A stretch of 64,000 nucleotides of DNA from Blastocatellia bacterium (GTDB taxonomy: Bacteria; Acidobacteriota; Blastocatellia; UBA7656; JADIYM01), in assembly GCA_016705245.1 (NCBI GenBank), contig JADIYM010000016.1, forward strand, positions 86,723 to 150,722. Reading direction: 5' to 3'. The notes beneath the pieces are model-generated. The model did not search any database. It was not told the origin of the DNA and saw nothing but the letters and a program-made list of their open reading frames with translations. Of the stretch, positions 34,072-41,161 are shown in pieces (position 1 is the first letter of the stretch; every line of letters starts with the position of its first letter). A program made the translations under genes and the position numbers.

Positions 34072-34281
34072 TCACTCCACCACCGCCGCCTCCTCATACA
34101 CGAAGATCGCTTCGATCGGCTGCCCGAAGATCCTCGAGATCTTGAACGCGAGCGGCAGACTCGGGTCATACCGCTCCGTCTCGATCGCGTTCACGGTCTG
34201 GCGCGACACGCCGAGCCGCTCGGCAACGTCGTTTTGCGTCCAGTCCCTTTCAGCACGCAACACCTTGAGCCGGTTCTTCAT
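34072..34281 (-). CDS. Xre-family HTH transcriptional regulator
   Basis: A 69-residue protein made almost entirely of one Cro/CI-type helix-turn-helix (MKNRLKVLRAERDWTQNDVA...VSRQTVNAIETERYDPSLPL). Its ATG overlaps the stop of the membrane gene upstream (ATGA, 34278-34281), so the two are coupled. Small Xre regulators of this type are commonly paired with a short multi-helix membrane protein and repress their own operon. A longer start at 34341 would add residues inside the upstream gene and is rejected. Confidence 0.88.
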   Translation of the reverse strand: MKNRLKVLRAERDWTQNDVAERLGVSRQTVNAIETERYDPSLPLAFKISRIFGQPIEAIFVYEEAAVVE

Positions 34282-34682
34282 CGGTAGCGCCTCGACGCAA
34301 TCACAATCCCTCCGAAGTAGAAGACGGGCAGGTATGGCCAAACATGAAGGTAGGACCAGTCTTCGAAGGGCAGTGAGATGGCTCGCTGAAGAAGCCCGAG
34401 CGTCATCAGAAACACCATCGTCACCAGAAACGCGATCGCAAGTGCCTCGAGCTGGATTCGACGCTGCAGTTCATCCAGGTCTCTCGCGCCGCGAACGACG
34501 AAAATCAGCGTCGCAACGAAGAACGGCACGGGCATCAGCGCAACCGCGACACGGACCCAAGTCGCGGCCTCCGAGTCTTTCAGCAAGACCCGGGCGACGA
34601 AATACGCCACGAACCACGACAGCGCCGCGATCGCCAGCCGAATGGTCTGGGCCCGATCGGATGATTTGGCTTGAGAAGTCAC
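34278..34682 (-). CDS. Four-helix membrane protein paired with Xre regulator
   Basis: A 134-residue protein starting at GTG 34682, with AGGAGG 8 bases upstream. Four hydrophobic helices are visible (IRLAIAALSWFVAYFVARVL, VRVAVALMPVPFFVATLIFV, LEALAIAFLVTMVFLMTLGL and a terminal VWPYLPVFYFGGIVIASRRY), with a cytoplasmic loop containing RDLDELQRRIQLEALA. That loop resembles small membrane proteins repeatedly found next to Xre regulators. Function unknown; a signal-sensing partner of the regulator is the usual guess. First gene of a two-gene operon inserted, in reverse, between cysH and the sulfite reductase. Confidence 0.75.
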   Translation of the reverse strand: MTSQAKSSDRAQTIRLAIAALSWFVAYFVARVLLKDSEAATWVRVAVALMPVPFFVATLIFVVRGARDLDELQRRIQLEALAIAFLVTMVFLMTLGLLQRAISLPFEDWSYLHVWPYLPVFYFGGIVIASRRYR

Positions 34683-34714
34683 TGCTGCACCTCCTGGGAA
34701 TCCGAGTTGGCAGC

Positions 34715-34744
34715 AATATAAAGCGAAGCTTTACATGATGTCAA
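34715..34744 (-). promoter_or_regulatory. Promoter/operator of the membrane-Xre operon
   Basis: On the minus strand TTGACA (34744-34739) and TATATT (34720-34715) are separated by 18 bases (or TTATAT by 17). Two near-direct copies of TGTAAA(A)G flank the -35 element, one at the far side and one in the spacer, a likely binding site for the Xre regulator. The stretch is markedly AT-rich for this genome. Confidence 0.7.
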
Positions 34745-34770
34745 GCATCTTTTACAAAAAGACAAGTTCC

Positions 34771-34859
34771 TGCGTCTTTGCGAGGCCTTTTGCGCCTTTG
34801 CGCCTTTGCGCGAAATCACCCTGCGAAGGGATCTCGCGCAGAGGCGCAAAGGCGCAAAG
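34771..34859. repeat. Long inverted repeat, family 1 (CTTTGCGCC subtype) in the sulfite reductase leader
   Basis: Left arm CTTTTGCGCCTTTGCGCCTT then TGCGCGA, right arm TCGCGCAGAGGCGCAAAGGC then GCAAAG. The right arm ends 18 bases before the sulfite reductase ATG, so it would be transcribed as a hairpin next to the ribosome-binding site, unlike the 3'-end copies. Confidence 0.88.
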
Positions 34860-34877
34860 CAACAGAAAGGTGGACTC

Positions 34878-36590
34878 ATGAATCCTGTTGAACTCGCCAA
34901 ATCCCTGAAGGACGGCCTCGACGTCCTCGAGGACCTCGACCGCATCGCCCACGGCGGTCCGTCCGCGATGACTCCCGACGACGAAATCCGCCTGCGCTGG
35001 TACGGCATCTACACCCAGCGTCCGGCCGACGATGGCTACTTCATGGTCCGGACGCGAATTCCCGGTGGCGAGTTGACGCCGCGCGGGCTGCGGACGCTCG
35101 CCGGTATCGCCCGCGACTTCGGTGACGACCTCGTCGACGTCACGGTCCGCCAGAACATACAGTTCCACTGGGTTCGCGCCTCGAACCTGCCGGCGCTGCT
35201 CGATCGACTCCACGCCGCCGGACTCTCGACGACGGAGTCGTGCGGCGACTGTGTCCGCAACATCGTCGGTTGCCCGGTGTCGGGCGTCGACGCCGAGGAG
35301 CTTCACGACACCCGCGCGATCGTGCGCGAGGTGAACGACTTCTTCGTCGACAACCGCGCGTTCTCGAACCTGCCGCGCAAGTTCAAGATCGCGATCTCCG
35401 GCTGCGCCCGGCACTGCACCTTCCCCGAGGTCAACGACATCGGAATCTCTGCCTACCGCGGGGCTTCGGGCGTCGCGTTTCGCGTGCGCGTGGGCGGGGG
35501 ACTCTCGACGTCGCCACGATTCTCGCGCGATCTCGGCGTTGCGATCGGCGCCGGCGACATCGCGCCGGTGTCGGCCGCGATCGCCGAGGTCTTCCGCGAC
35601 AAGGGCGACCGGAAGAACCGAAAGCGATCCCGGCTCAAGTTCTTGGTCGAGGCCAAAGAGATCCCGTGGTTTCGCGATGCCGTCGAGGCGCGGCTGGGCC
35701 GCACCCTCGAGCGGGCGCCCGAGCCCGAGCCGGTTCGCGAGCGCGACCGCGTTCACCTCGGCATCCATGCGCAGCGCCAGGAAGGCCTCGCCTTCGCAGG
35801 ACTGTCGCTCGTCGGTGGCCGGACGAGCGGAACGGCGCTCGAGCGGATCGCGGATCTCGCCGAGGCTTACGGGTCCGATCGAATCCGGACGACGAACAGT
35901 CAGAACATCCTGATCCTCGACCTGCCGGAGTCCCGCCTGCACGAGATCCGCCGAGACATCGCCGCGGCCCGCTTCGACGCCGGTCCGTCGTGGGTGCGGC
36001 GCTCGATCATCGCGTGCACCGGCATCCAGTTTTGCAAGCTCGCGGTCGCCGAAACGAAGTCGCGCGCCGAGGCCATCGTCGACGAGCTCGAGCGCCGCAT
36101 CACGATCGACGAACCGATCCGGATCTCGGTCACCGGCTGCCCGAATGCCTGCGGACAGCACCACATCTGCGACATCGGCCTCGAAGGCTCGGTCGTGTCG
36201 GTCGACGGCGTCAGGGAGGAAGCCTTTCAGGTGTTCCTCGGCGGAGGTGTGGGTGTGCGCGAGGCATTCGGCAAGCGCGCCGGCGTCCGGGTGCCGTCCG
36301 AGCGGCTTGCGGATGCGCTCGTGTCGCTGCTCGAGGGATACCGGGAACTGCGGACGGCGACCGAGACATTTCAGGACTTCTGCCTGCGAGCGGAGCCGGA
36401 CACCCTCGCAGGATTGCTCAGAAGGGAATCGACGAACCGGCCGCCGTCGGAACGGCCAGCCGCTAGTCGGTCGTTCGGGAGAGGAGATCACCGATGGAGT
36501 TCCGTCAGCTCGAAATGTTCGTCGCACTCGTCGAGGCCGGCAGCGTCCAGCGCGCCGCAGAACGCGTCTTCCGCACCCAGCCAGCGGTGA
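34878..36590 (+). CDS. Ferredoxin-type nitrite/sulfite reductase (siroheme, 4Fe-4S)
   Basis: From the ATG at 34878 (GAAAGGTGG upstream) a protein of 570 residues. Two ferrodoxin-like half-repeats are seen (GYFMVRTRIPGGELTPRGLR; VDVTVRQNIQFHWV). The siroheme/cluster ligands are in CTGIQFC and CPNACGQHH, the spaced C-x5-C and C-x3-C pairs of assimilatory reductases. It reduces sulfite to sulfide (or nitrite to ammonia); cobA and cysH nearby favour sulfite. The frame runs 97 bases into the downstream LysR gene with a Ser-rich tail that looks non-native (SSVSSKCSSHSSRP), so the true stop may have been lost by an indel near 36440-36480. No NADPH-reductase subunit is adjacent, consistent with ferredoxin as donor. 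Confidence 0.92.
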   Translation: MNPVELAKSLKDGLDVLEDLDRIAHGGPSAMTPDDEIRLRWYGIYTQRPADDGYFMVRTRIPGGELTPRGLRTLAGIARDFGDDLVDVTVRQNIQFHWVRASNLPALLDRLHAAGLSTTESCGDCVRNIVGCPVSGVDAEELHDTRAIVREVNDFFVDNRAFSNLPRKFKIAISGCARHCTFPEVNDIGISAYRGASGVAFRVRVGGGLSTSPRFSRDLGVAIGAGDIAPVSAAIAEVFRDKGDRKNRKRSRLKFLVEAKEIPWFRDAVEARLGRTLERAPEPEPVRERDRVHLGIHAQRQEGLAFAGLSLVGGRTSGTALERIADLAEAYGSDRIRTTNSQNILILDLPESRLHEIRRDIAAARFDAGPSWVRRSIIACTGIQFCKLAVAETKSRAEAIVDELERRITIDEPIRISVTGCPNACGQHHICDIGLEGSVVSVDGVREEAFQVFLGGGVGVREAFGKRAGVRVPSERLADALVSLLEGYRELRTATETFQDFCLRAEPDTLAGLLRRESTNRPPSERPAASRSFGRGDHRWSSVSSKCSSHSSRPAASSAPQNASSAPSQR

Positions 36591-37456
36591 GCATGGCGAT
36601 ACGGAAGCTCGAGGAGGAGCTCGGCACGTCGCTCTTCAATCGCTCGGACAGAAACCCGGCGCCGACGGAGGTCGGGCGGTTGCTCTTCGACTACGCGACT
36701 CGATTGCTCGCGGCGCGCGACGAGGCCATCGTCGCGATCGACGGATTCGCCCGAGCGGAGCGAGGCCATCTGCGCATCGGCGCGAGCGAAAGCATCAGCC
36801 ATCATCTGCTGCCGGAAGTGCTCTCGGCGTTTCACGACACGCATCCCGGGTTGACGATCGAGATCGCGTGCCGCTCTTCGCGCCTGCTTGCGCGCGACCT
36901 GCGCGAGCGCCGGCTGGACGTTGCGCTGCTCGCGTCGGCGCCCGAGGAAGAGGGTGTCGAGGCCGAGTGCCTGATGAGCGACGACCTCGTGCTCATCGTC
37001 GCGCCGGATCACCGGTTGGCCGGTGTCGCCGATGCCAGTGTCGCGGACCTTGCCGACGAGCTCGTGATCGTCGAGGGTCTGTCGACGCCCGCCGGCCGGG
37101 CGGTGACCGAGGCGTTTGCGCGCCAAGGCACGCGGCTTCAGATCGGGATCGAGAGCACGACGATCGAGACGATCAAGCGAGTGGTGGCCCGGCGACTCGG
37201 CGTGGGCTTCGTCCCGCGCCTGACGGTTGGCGACGAGGTGCGGCGCGGAGAGCTTGCGGTCGTCACGGTGCGCGATTTCGCATTTGAGCGGACGCTGTGG
37301 ATTGCGCGCCGCGCTGGCGATGCTCCAACGGCGGCCGCGGCGGCGTTCGGCGGAATCGTGAAGTCAGTCGTGCCGAAGCTGGTGGCTGCGGCGGCCGAGG
37401 CTGCCTGTCCCGTCCGGCGACCACGGGCCGTCATCGCGTCAGGGTCATCGGCGTGA
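36494..37456 (+). CDS. LysR-family transcriptional regulator
   Basis: A 320-residue protein with GAGAGGAG before the ATG. The winged helix is at the N-terminus (MEFRQLEMFVALVEAGSVQR...TQPAVSMAIRKLEEELG), followed by the linker helix and an effector domain of periplasmic-binding type (GHLRIGASESISHHLLPEVL, LDVALLASAPEE, LSTPAGRAVTEAF). Position right after sulfite reductase suggests it regulates sulfur assimilation, with O-acetylserine or a sulfur metabolite as effector by analogy with CysB/Cbl; the effector cannot be read from sequence. It overlaps the apparent end of the reductase frame by 97 bases. Confidence 0.92.
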   Translation: MEFRQLEMFVALVEAGSVQRAAERVFRTQPAVSMAIRKLEEELGTSLFNRSDRNPAPTEVGRLLFDYATRLLAARDEAIVAIDGFARAERGHLRIGASESISHHLLPEVLSAFHDTHPGLTIEIACRSSRLLARDLRERRLDVALLASAPEEEGVEAECLMSDDLVLIVAPDHRLAGVADASVADLADELVIVEGLSTPAGRAVTEAFARQGTRLQIGIESTTIETIKRVVARRLGVGFVPRLTVGDEVRRGELAVVTVRDFAFERTLWIARRAGDAPTAAAAAFGGIVKSVVPKLVAAAAEAACPVRRPRAVIASGSSA

Positions 37457-37479
37457 TACGGCGCCCCGCAAAGGTAAGA

Positions 37480-37574
37480 CTCAGCGTCTCTGCGAGACCT
37501 CAGCGTCTCTGCGAGAACCTGTCTCGAGGACGAGTTTCCCGCAGAGGCGCTGAGGTTTCGCAGAGACGCTGAGG
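37480..37574. repeat. Long inverted repeat, family 1 (CTCAGCG subtype)
   Basis: CTCAGCGTCTCTGCGAGA occurs twice in tandem on the left (37480-37515) and its complement CGCAGAGGCGCTGAGG, CGCAGAGACGCTGAGG twice on the right, around CCTGTCTCGAGGACGAG. The doubled arm shows how units are added. Confidence 0.9.
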
Positions 37575-37600
37575 AAACGCAGTTCGTGACGTCACAGAGC

Positions 37601-37777
37601 CTACTCGCCCCGTCGCGCCGGCATGCGTCCCGCAGGCTGCGTACGGTTGTCCCGTCCGGACGTTAGAATCTGTCCCGCATCGCGGTCCCGATCCGTGCGG
37701 CTCTCTTCGGAAGGCGTCGAGGCAACAATTTCGTGCTCGGTGGTCATAGGGTCGTTGTTGTTGATGTTCTCTTCCAT
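37601..37777 (-). CDS. Small hydrophilic protein, unknown
   Basis: A 58-residue frame beginning MEENINNNDPMTTEHE, with GAGGGGAG 10 bases upstream of the ATG at 37775-37777. The composition is strongly polar (Asn, Glu, Arg, Asp, Thr) and probably disordered; it ends with PAGRMPARRGE. Nothing recognisable. The good ribosome-binding site is the main support; without it the frame would be ignored. It is convergent with lysR across a family-1 inverted repeat. Confidence 0.45.
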   Translation of the reverse strand: MEENINNNDPMTTEHEIVASTPSEESRTDRDRDAGQILTSGRDNRTQPAGRMPARRGE

Positions 37778-38094
37778 GATGGTACCGCTCCCCTCGCTCG
37801 TCGAACTGAAGACTGCGGTGCAACAGCCGTCGTTAACCGATCCGCAATCGGCGTGCCGAGAAATGCTCGACACCTGAGCCGCAGTGCGTTCGCAGTCCAG
37901 ACACACGCCGCGACGTCGAGAATCAATTTCGGACACTCCGAACGGCCGTCATCAGGACACAGATGGGCAGGCGGCCAACTTTCGTCAGTTTCTCGCCAGC
38001 TTCGACCGTGGCCCGGAGATTGCCAGTGAATCAACCTGAAGCGGCGTCCTGCTAACGCGCTTCCGTCAATACGAACATCAGGGGGGTCTTCATC
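37778..38094. other. Gap without supported gene
   Basis: About 320 bases between the divergent small minus-strand gene and the small frames at 38095. Nothing convincing seen; it probably holds both promoters. Confidence 0.4.
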
Positions 38095-38253
38095 ATGCAG
38101 CAACTCATTCAGCAGCTTACGCCTGCCTCGATGCACTATGCCGGCTACCCGCGAGGTGTGGCGAACCGTCGCCGTCGACTCACCCTGTCGCACATCGTGT
38201 GCACCGCGCCCATCTTTGACCGGGCGCCCGAGCCATCAGTGGCCGCGGCGTGA
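38095..38253 (+). CDS. Possible small protein (52 residues)
   Basis: ATG 38095 is preceded by GGGGGGTC at about 9 bases. The frame starts MQQLIQQLTPASMHY and ends PEPSVAAA. The first helix resembles starts of small acidobacterial helical proteins, but the remainder (many Arg) does not, so the frame may be the stump of a longer gene. Its stop overlaps the GTG of the next small frame by three bases. Confidence 0.3.
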   Translation: MQQLIQQLTPASMHYAGYPRGVANRRRRLTLSHIVCTAPIFDRAPEPSVAAA

Positions 38254-38426
38254 GAACCCAGGCCTTCCTGCTGACGACGATACTCAGCCTGATCGGACTC
38301 GTCCTGATGGCCTTGGCCCTCTATCAATGGGCGCTGATTCTGCAGCATGAGGTTGATATGGAGCACGTGCGGCGTGAGAGCGCGCTCCTTGTCAGTGCAG
38401 CTGCTACCGTGCGACTGGGACCTTAG
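38250..38426 (+). CDS. Possible single-pass membrane peptide (58 residues)
   Basis: Begins GTG 38250 within the stop of the preceding frame (GTGA), suggesting coupling. One strong hydrophobic helix: AFLLTTILSLIGLVLMALAL then YQWALIL, followed by an amphipathic charged tail (EVDMEHVRRESALL). No independent ribosome-binding site. The clear membrane helix in a GC-rich frame is the only support; it could be chance. No function proposed. Confidence 0.35.
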   Translation: MRTQAFLLTTILSLIGLVLMALALYQWALILQHEVDMEHVRRESALLVSAAATVRLGP

Positions 38427-38574
38427 GGAAGTTGAGCTCCAAAAAGGCGATGTCGGGTACAGCAGCTGCTCTGAGTGAAGCGTGGCATTCAAAGTCGAGC
38501 GCGTGACCACAGCGAGCGTGGTCACGCGCTCCTTCCCCAACGGCAATCTTTCGATGGCCGTTGTGTCGTAACGT

Positions 38575-39315
38575 CTATCTCCTGCTGAGTGCTTCGATTT
38601 CGGCGACAACGGCGTCAAACTGTTTGCGCGACTCGACGTACGTCGTCGAGTTCGTGACCGCGGTCTGTTTTCGAGCGGCCTCCGTGAATTCGCTGATGAG
38701 CGCCTGCATCGCACCCAGGAGCCGCGCGTGGACGCGCTGGCCGCTGGCCGGCGGTGTAACCATCGACGTACTTCGCTCCACCTCGCGCATTGCGGCGATG
38801 GCGGATTCGAGGTTGGCGCCCGACGCGGCCTCGGCCGCCAGCAACGCGTCGTGCCAACGCCGGAGTACCGGATCCATGGCCGACTTATACAGACCGATCG
38901 CTTCATCGGACGGCGACGCTGAGCCTGCGGGAGCCGGCGTGATCACCGTCGGAGGAGGCGCCGGCGTGGTCACGATGACGGGCGCAGGTGAGGTCGTCGG
39001 CGTGGTCGGTGACCGTGCAGCGCCTCCCTCGCGAGACTGCTCCAGTCGAGCTCGCTCGAGCTCGGTTTCGCTCTGGCTGGCCCGGCCCCATTGGAAGAAG
39101 AGCACGCCGACAACGATGAGCGCTACGACGACGAAGAGCCCGGTAAGGATTTTTGCCGCGTCGCTCATGCCCCGGTCCTCGACGAAGACCGTCGACGGGC
39201 TGACGCGATCCGGCACCACGTACGGAGTTGCGACCAGCGCAATACCGCAGCCCTCGCACACGGTCTGCCCCGGAGTATTGATGACACCACATGCTGCACA
39301 TTTCAACTGCTGCAT
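38575..39315 (-). CDS. Zinc-ribbon membrane protein with coiled C-terminal domain
   Basis: A 246-residue protein. Start chosen at the ATG 39313-39315, where a zinc ribbon begins immediately: CAACGVINTPGQTVCEGCG. After a linker, one membrane helix (ILTGLFVVVALIVVGVLFF), then a Thr/Pro/Ala-rich stalk (about 105-135) and an extracytoplasmic helical domain of about 110 residues (DEAIGLYKSAMDPVLRRWHD...AVVAEIEALSRR). The topology is cytoplasmic ribbon, membrane helix, external helical domain. A longer frame upstream lacks a start with a ribosome-binding site. Function unknown. Confidence 0.75.
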   Translation of the reverse strand: MQQLKCAACGVINTPGQTVCEGCGIALVATPYVVPDRVSPSTVFVEDRGMSDAAKILTGLFVVVALIVVGVLFFQWGRASQSETELERARLEQSREGGAARSPTTPTTSPAPVIVTTPAPPPTVITPAPAGSASPSDEAIGLYKSAMDPVLRRWHDALLAAEAASGANLESAIAAMREVERSTSMVTPPASGQRVHARLLGAMQALISEFTEAARKQTAVTNSTTYVESRKQFDAVVAEIEALSRR

Positions 39316-39558
39316 TTTCGTTGCCCTCACTTCCTGAAAGTGATGCGGAATGGCGACTGTATGGAAGCCGTACCCCACGACTGGACAGACGCAAGCGCCG
39401 GGCCACGATACGTTCGTGGACGCCAATTCCCCGGGACTCGACCGGATGAGGAACCGGCACGCTGCTTGCCTAGTGTTCGGTCGACCAGCAGTCCGCAAAC
39501 ACGATGCGCCTGGTGCACTCCGCGTCGTGGACGGAAATGGCTAACCAGGAGGCCGACC

Positions 39559-39756
39559 GTGAGTCGAAACAACGATTCCATTGAACGCGATGGCCCGGAT
39601 CATCCCGAGCCCGACGCGCCATCCGACCCTATCCCTGTTCCGGAAGGTGATCCGGTCCCCGTCCCAATCGAGGAACCCGCCGACGAGGAGCGCGCACCCA
39701 TCGACGAGCAGCCCGACCGGCCCGTCCTCATCGTGTCGGCGCAGGAGCTCGCCTAG
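39559..39756 (+). CDS. Small Pro/Glu/Asp-rich protein
   Basis: GTG 39559 is preceded by AGGAGG at 6 bases, a near-perfect site. The 65-residue product is acidic and Pro-rich (PIPVPEGDPVPVPIEEPADE), with a C-terminal VLIVSAQELA, and is probably disordered. A clear intrinsic terminator follows 50 bases after the stop, which supports a real short transcript. Unrecognised. Confidence 0.55.
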   Translation: MSRNNDSIERDGPDHPEPDAPSDPIPVPEGDPVPVPIEEPADEERAPIDEQPDRPVLIVSAQELA

Positions 39757-39806
39757 CTGCGGCTGTGTCTGCGGTGGGGATAGGACGGAAGTGATTGAAG
39801 CAAAGC

Positions 39807-39852
39807 GGGCCGACGCATTCGCCAGTCAGGCGAACGGCGTCGGCCCTATTTC
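39807..39852. terminator. Rho-independent terminator between convergent genes
   Basis: GGGCCGACGC (39807-39816) pairs with GCGTCGGCCC (39837-39846), with an inner CGCC/GGCG extension, followed by TATTTCT. It closes the small plus-strand gene at 39559 and may serve the opposite gene as well. Confidence 0.8.
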
Positions 39853-39884
39853 TCGAATGCGGGGTCCGCAATCAGTTCGTTATT

Positions 39885-39933
39885 GGCTCCGGGAGACCCG
39901 CGACGCACAGACGATCGCGCGACTCCCGGAGCC
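39885..39933 (-). terminator. Hairpin after four-helix-bundle gene
   Basis: GGCTCCGGGAG (39885-39895) and CTCCCGGAGCC (39923-39933) form a perfect 11-bp stem, 17 bases past the stop of the minus-strand gene at 39950; downstream on that strand is AATAACG, not a clean U-run. Confidence 0.6.
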
Positions 39934-39949
39934 GGATGCACTCGGTAGC

Positions 39950-40399
39950 CTAGGCCTTTGCAGCGCGATCGCGCCGGCCGAGGATCCGGTCGTGCATCGC
40001 CTGCACAGCGATGTACTGCGTCTCGACGAGCGCGCGGATGTTGGCCGGCAATTCCGTCGCGAGAGCATCGCGATAGGTTGAGACAGCTGAGTCCTCCCCT
40101 CGCTCGCACTCGTTGAGAATCGAGGCATCGTCCTGGCCGGTGAAGGTGCCCTTCACATCGATCCAGGTGCGGTGAATTGCTCCCGCGACCGAGCCCGTGC
40201 TTTCGGGATCGCCGCCAAGGCTGCGCACTTCCTCCTGGAGCTCGCCCAGGAACTTTGCCCGTTCGGTCGACGCCTCCGCGAAGAGGCTCTTCAGATCGGA
40301 GTTCTTGATGTTCGTCATCGCTTCCTGGAATCCGGTCTGGCCGTCGCGGCAGGCTTCTATCAGTCCGTTCAAAGTCGAAATCGTATCGTTGGTATCCAT
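39950..40399 (-). CDS. PA2169-type (DUF2383) four-helix-bundle protein
   Basis: A 149-residue protein from the ATG at 40397-40399 (AGGGGAACG upstream). It has the family start DTISTLNGLIEACRDGQTGF, a Glu/Asp-containing helix LKSLFAEASTERAKFLGELQ and a second half with SILNECERGEDSAVSTYRDA. The fold is ferritin-like; DUF2383 proteins are small helical bundles of unknown role, sometimes stress-linked. The carboxylate/His pairs needed for a di-iron centre are only partly evident. It lies between hairpins and next to the broken small membrane-protein gene on the same strand. Confidence 0.88.
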   Translation of the reverse strand: MDTNDTISTLNGLIEACRDGQTGFQEAMTNIKNSDLKSLFAEASTERAKFLGELQEEVRSLGGDPESTGSVAGAIHRTWIDVKGTFTGQDDASILNECERGEDSAVSTYRDALATELPANIRALVETQYIAVQAMHDRILGRRDRAAKA

Positions 40400-40548
40400 A
40401 ATGTTCGTTCCCCTGGTTCGGTGTGATCCGGATGTCGCCCGGTGAGGCGAGACAGCGAAGCCGCGCCGAAACTTCAACGCGGCGACCCGCATCGCAGGCC
40501 CGCGCCCCTTCGTCCCCCGAGCGCGGGCCAGATGATTGCGACGGAGCC

Positions 40549-40698
40549 CTAGACGGCTCGTCGACCACTTAGGAGCTGGAGCACCAGGACGACGGCGGCG
40601 ACGACGAGAAGAATATGAACGAAGCCGCCGAAGACCTGCCCGGATACGAGTCCGAGCAGCCAGAGCACCAGCAGAATCACAAAGATTGTTCACAACAT
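40549..40698 (-). pseudogene. lmo0937-type small membrane protein with stop at codon 3
   Basis: On the minus strand, GGAGGAG lies 7 bases before ATG 40698. The codons read M-L-stop-T-I-F-V-I-L-L-V-L-W-L-L-G-L and continue through GGFVHILLVV and VLVLQLLSGRR to a TAG at 40549. Members of the lmo0937 family of roughly 50-residue membrane proteins typically begin MLWTI, so the TGA stands where Trp (TGG) is expected: a single G-to-A change. Everything else, including length and ribosome-binding site, is intact. Either a real nonsense mutation, an internal start downstream (GTG codon 7), or a base-call error. Confidence 0.7.
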
Positions 40699-41161
40699 GA
40701 CATTTCTCCTCCGGTCAAGTTCGAGCGGAGTACTGCTATCACCGTCCGGTGGCTGCCTCCGTACAGGTAGGCTTTTCAAGCGCCGTGCCAAACGAAAAAC
40801 GCCCGTATTTGCGGGTCGAAGGCCGCCACAGCGATTGAATGCAATACACAATGCGAACGGGTTGCACTGAATTCGAGCACCGGGTCCGGCCGTCCGATCG
40901 CCGCCCGACGGCAAGCGGCCATTCGCGACGCTTGCTTCAATCCGTGGCCCTTCTTCATGGCGTACGGGTCACGATCTGGCGGAATGGCTCCATTGAAGCT
41001 GAACACCGTTCTGGATTGCAGCGCGCTCCCGGTATAGGATCGGCGCGCCCCCCAGACGTCGATCCGAACGTGGCTTCGTTCGTTCCTTCCACCGGTTTTC
41101 AGCAGAGTTCACCCGTCGAGCCTTTGCTCGAATCGGGCTCAGGTTACAAGGAGAAACCCGT
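40699..41161. other. Gap upstream of aquaporin gene
   Basis: About 460 bases without a supported gene. It should contain the divergent promoters of the small membrane-protein gene and of aqpZ. No repeat of the three families is seen here. Confidence 0.4.

Noticed and set aside
33972..34859. Possible CRISPR array from repeated CTTTGCGCC / GGCGCAAAG units
   Set aside because: The units form inverted arms of two hairpins with no spacers of constant length and no cas genes.
34752..36527. 591-residue minus-strand open frame
   Set aside because: Antisense of sulfite reductase; composition (Asp/Val/Arg-rich) is typical of a high-GC shadow and the start lies inside lysR.
40549..40698. UGA recoding as Trp or selenocysteine
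   Set aside because: TGA is used as a normal stop in many genes of the window, and no SECIS-like hairpin follows codon 3.
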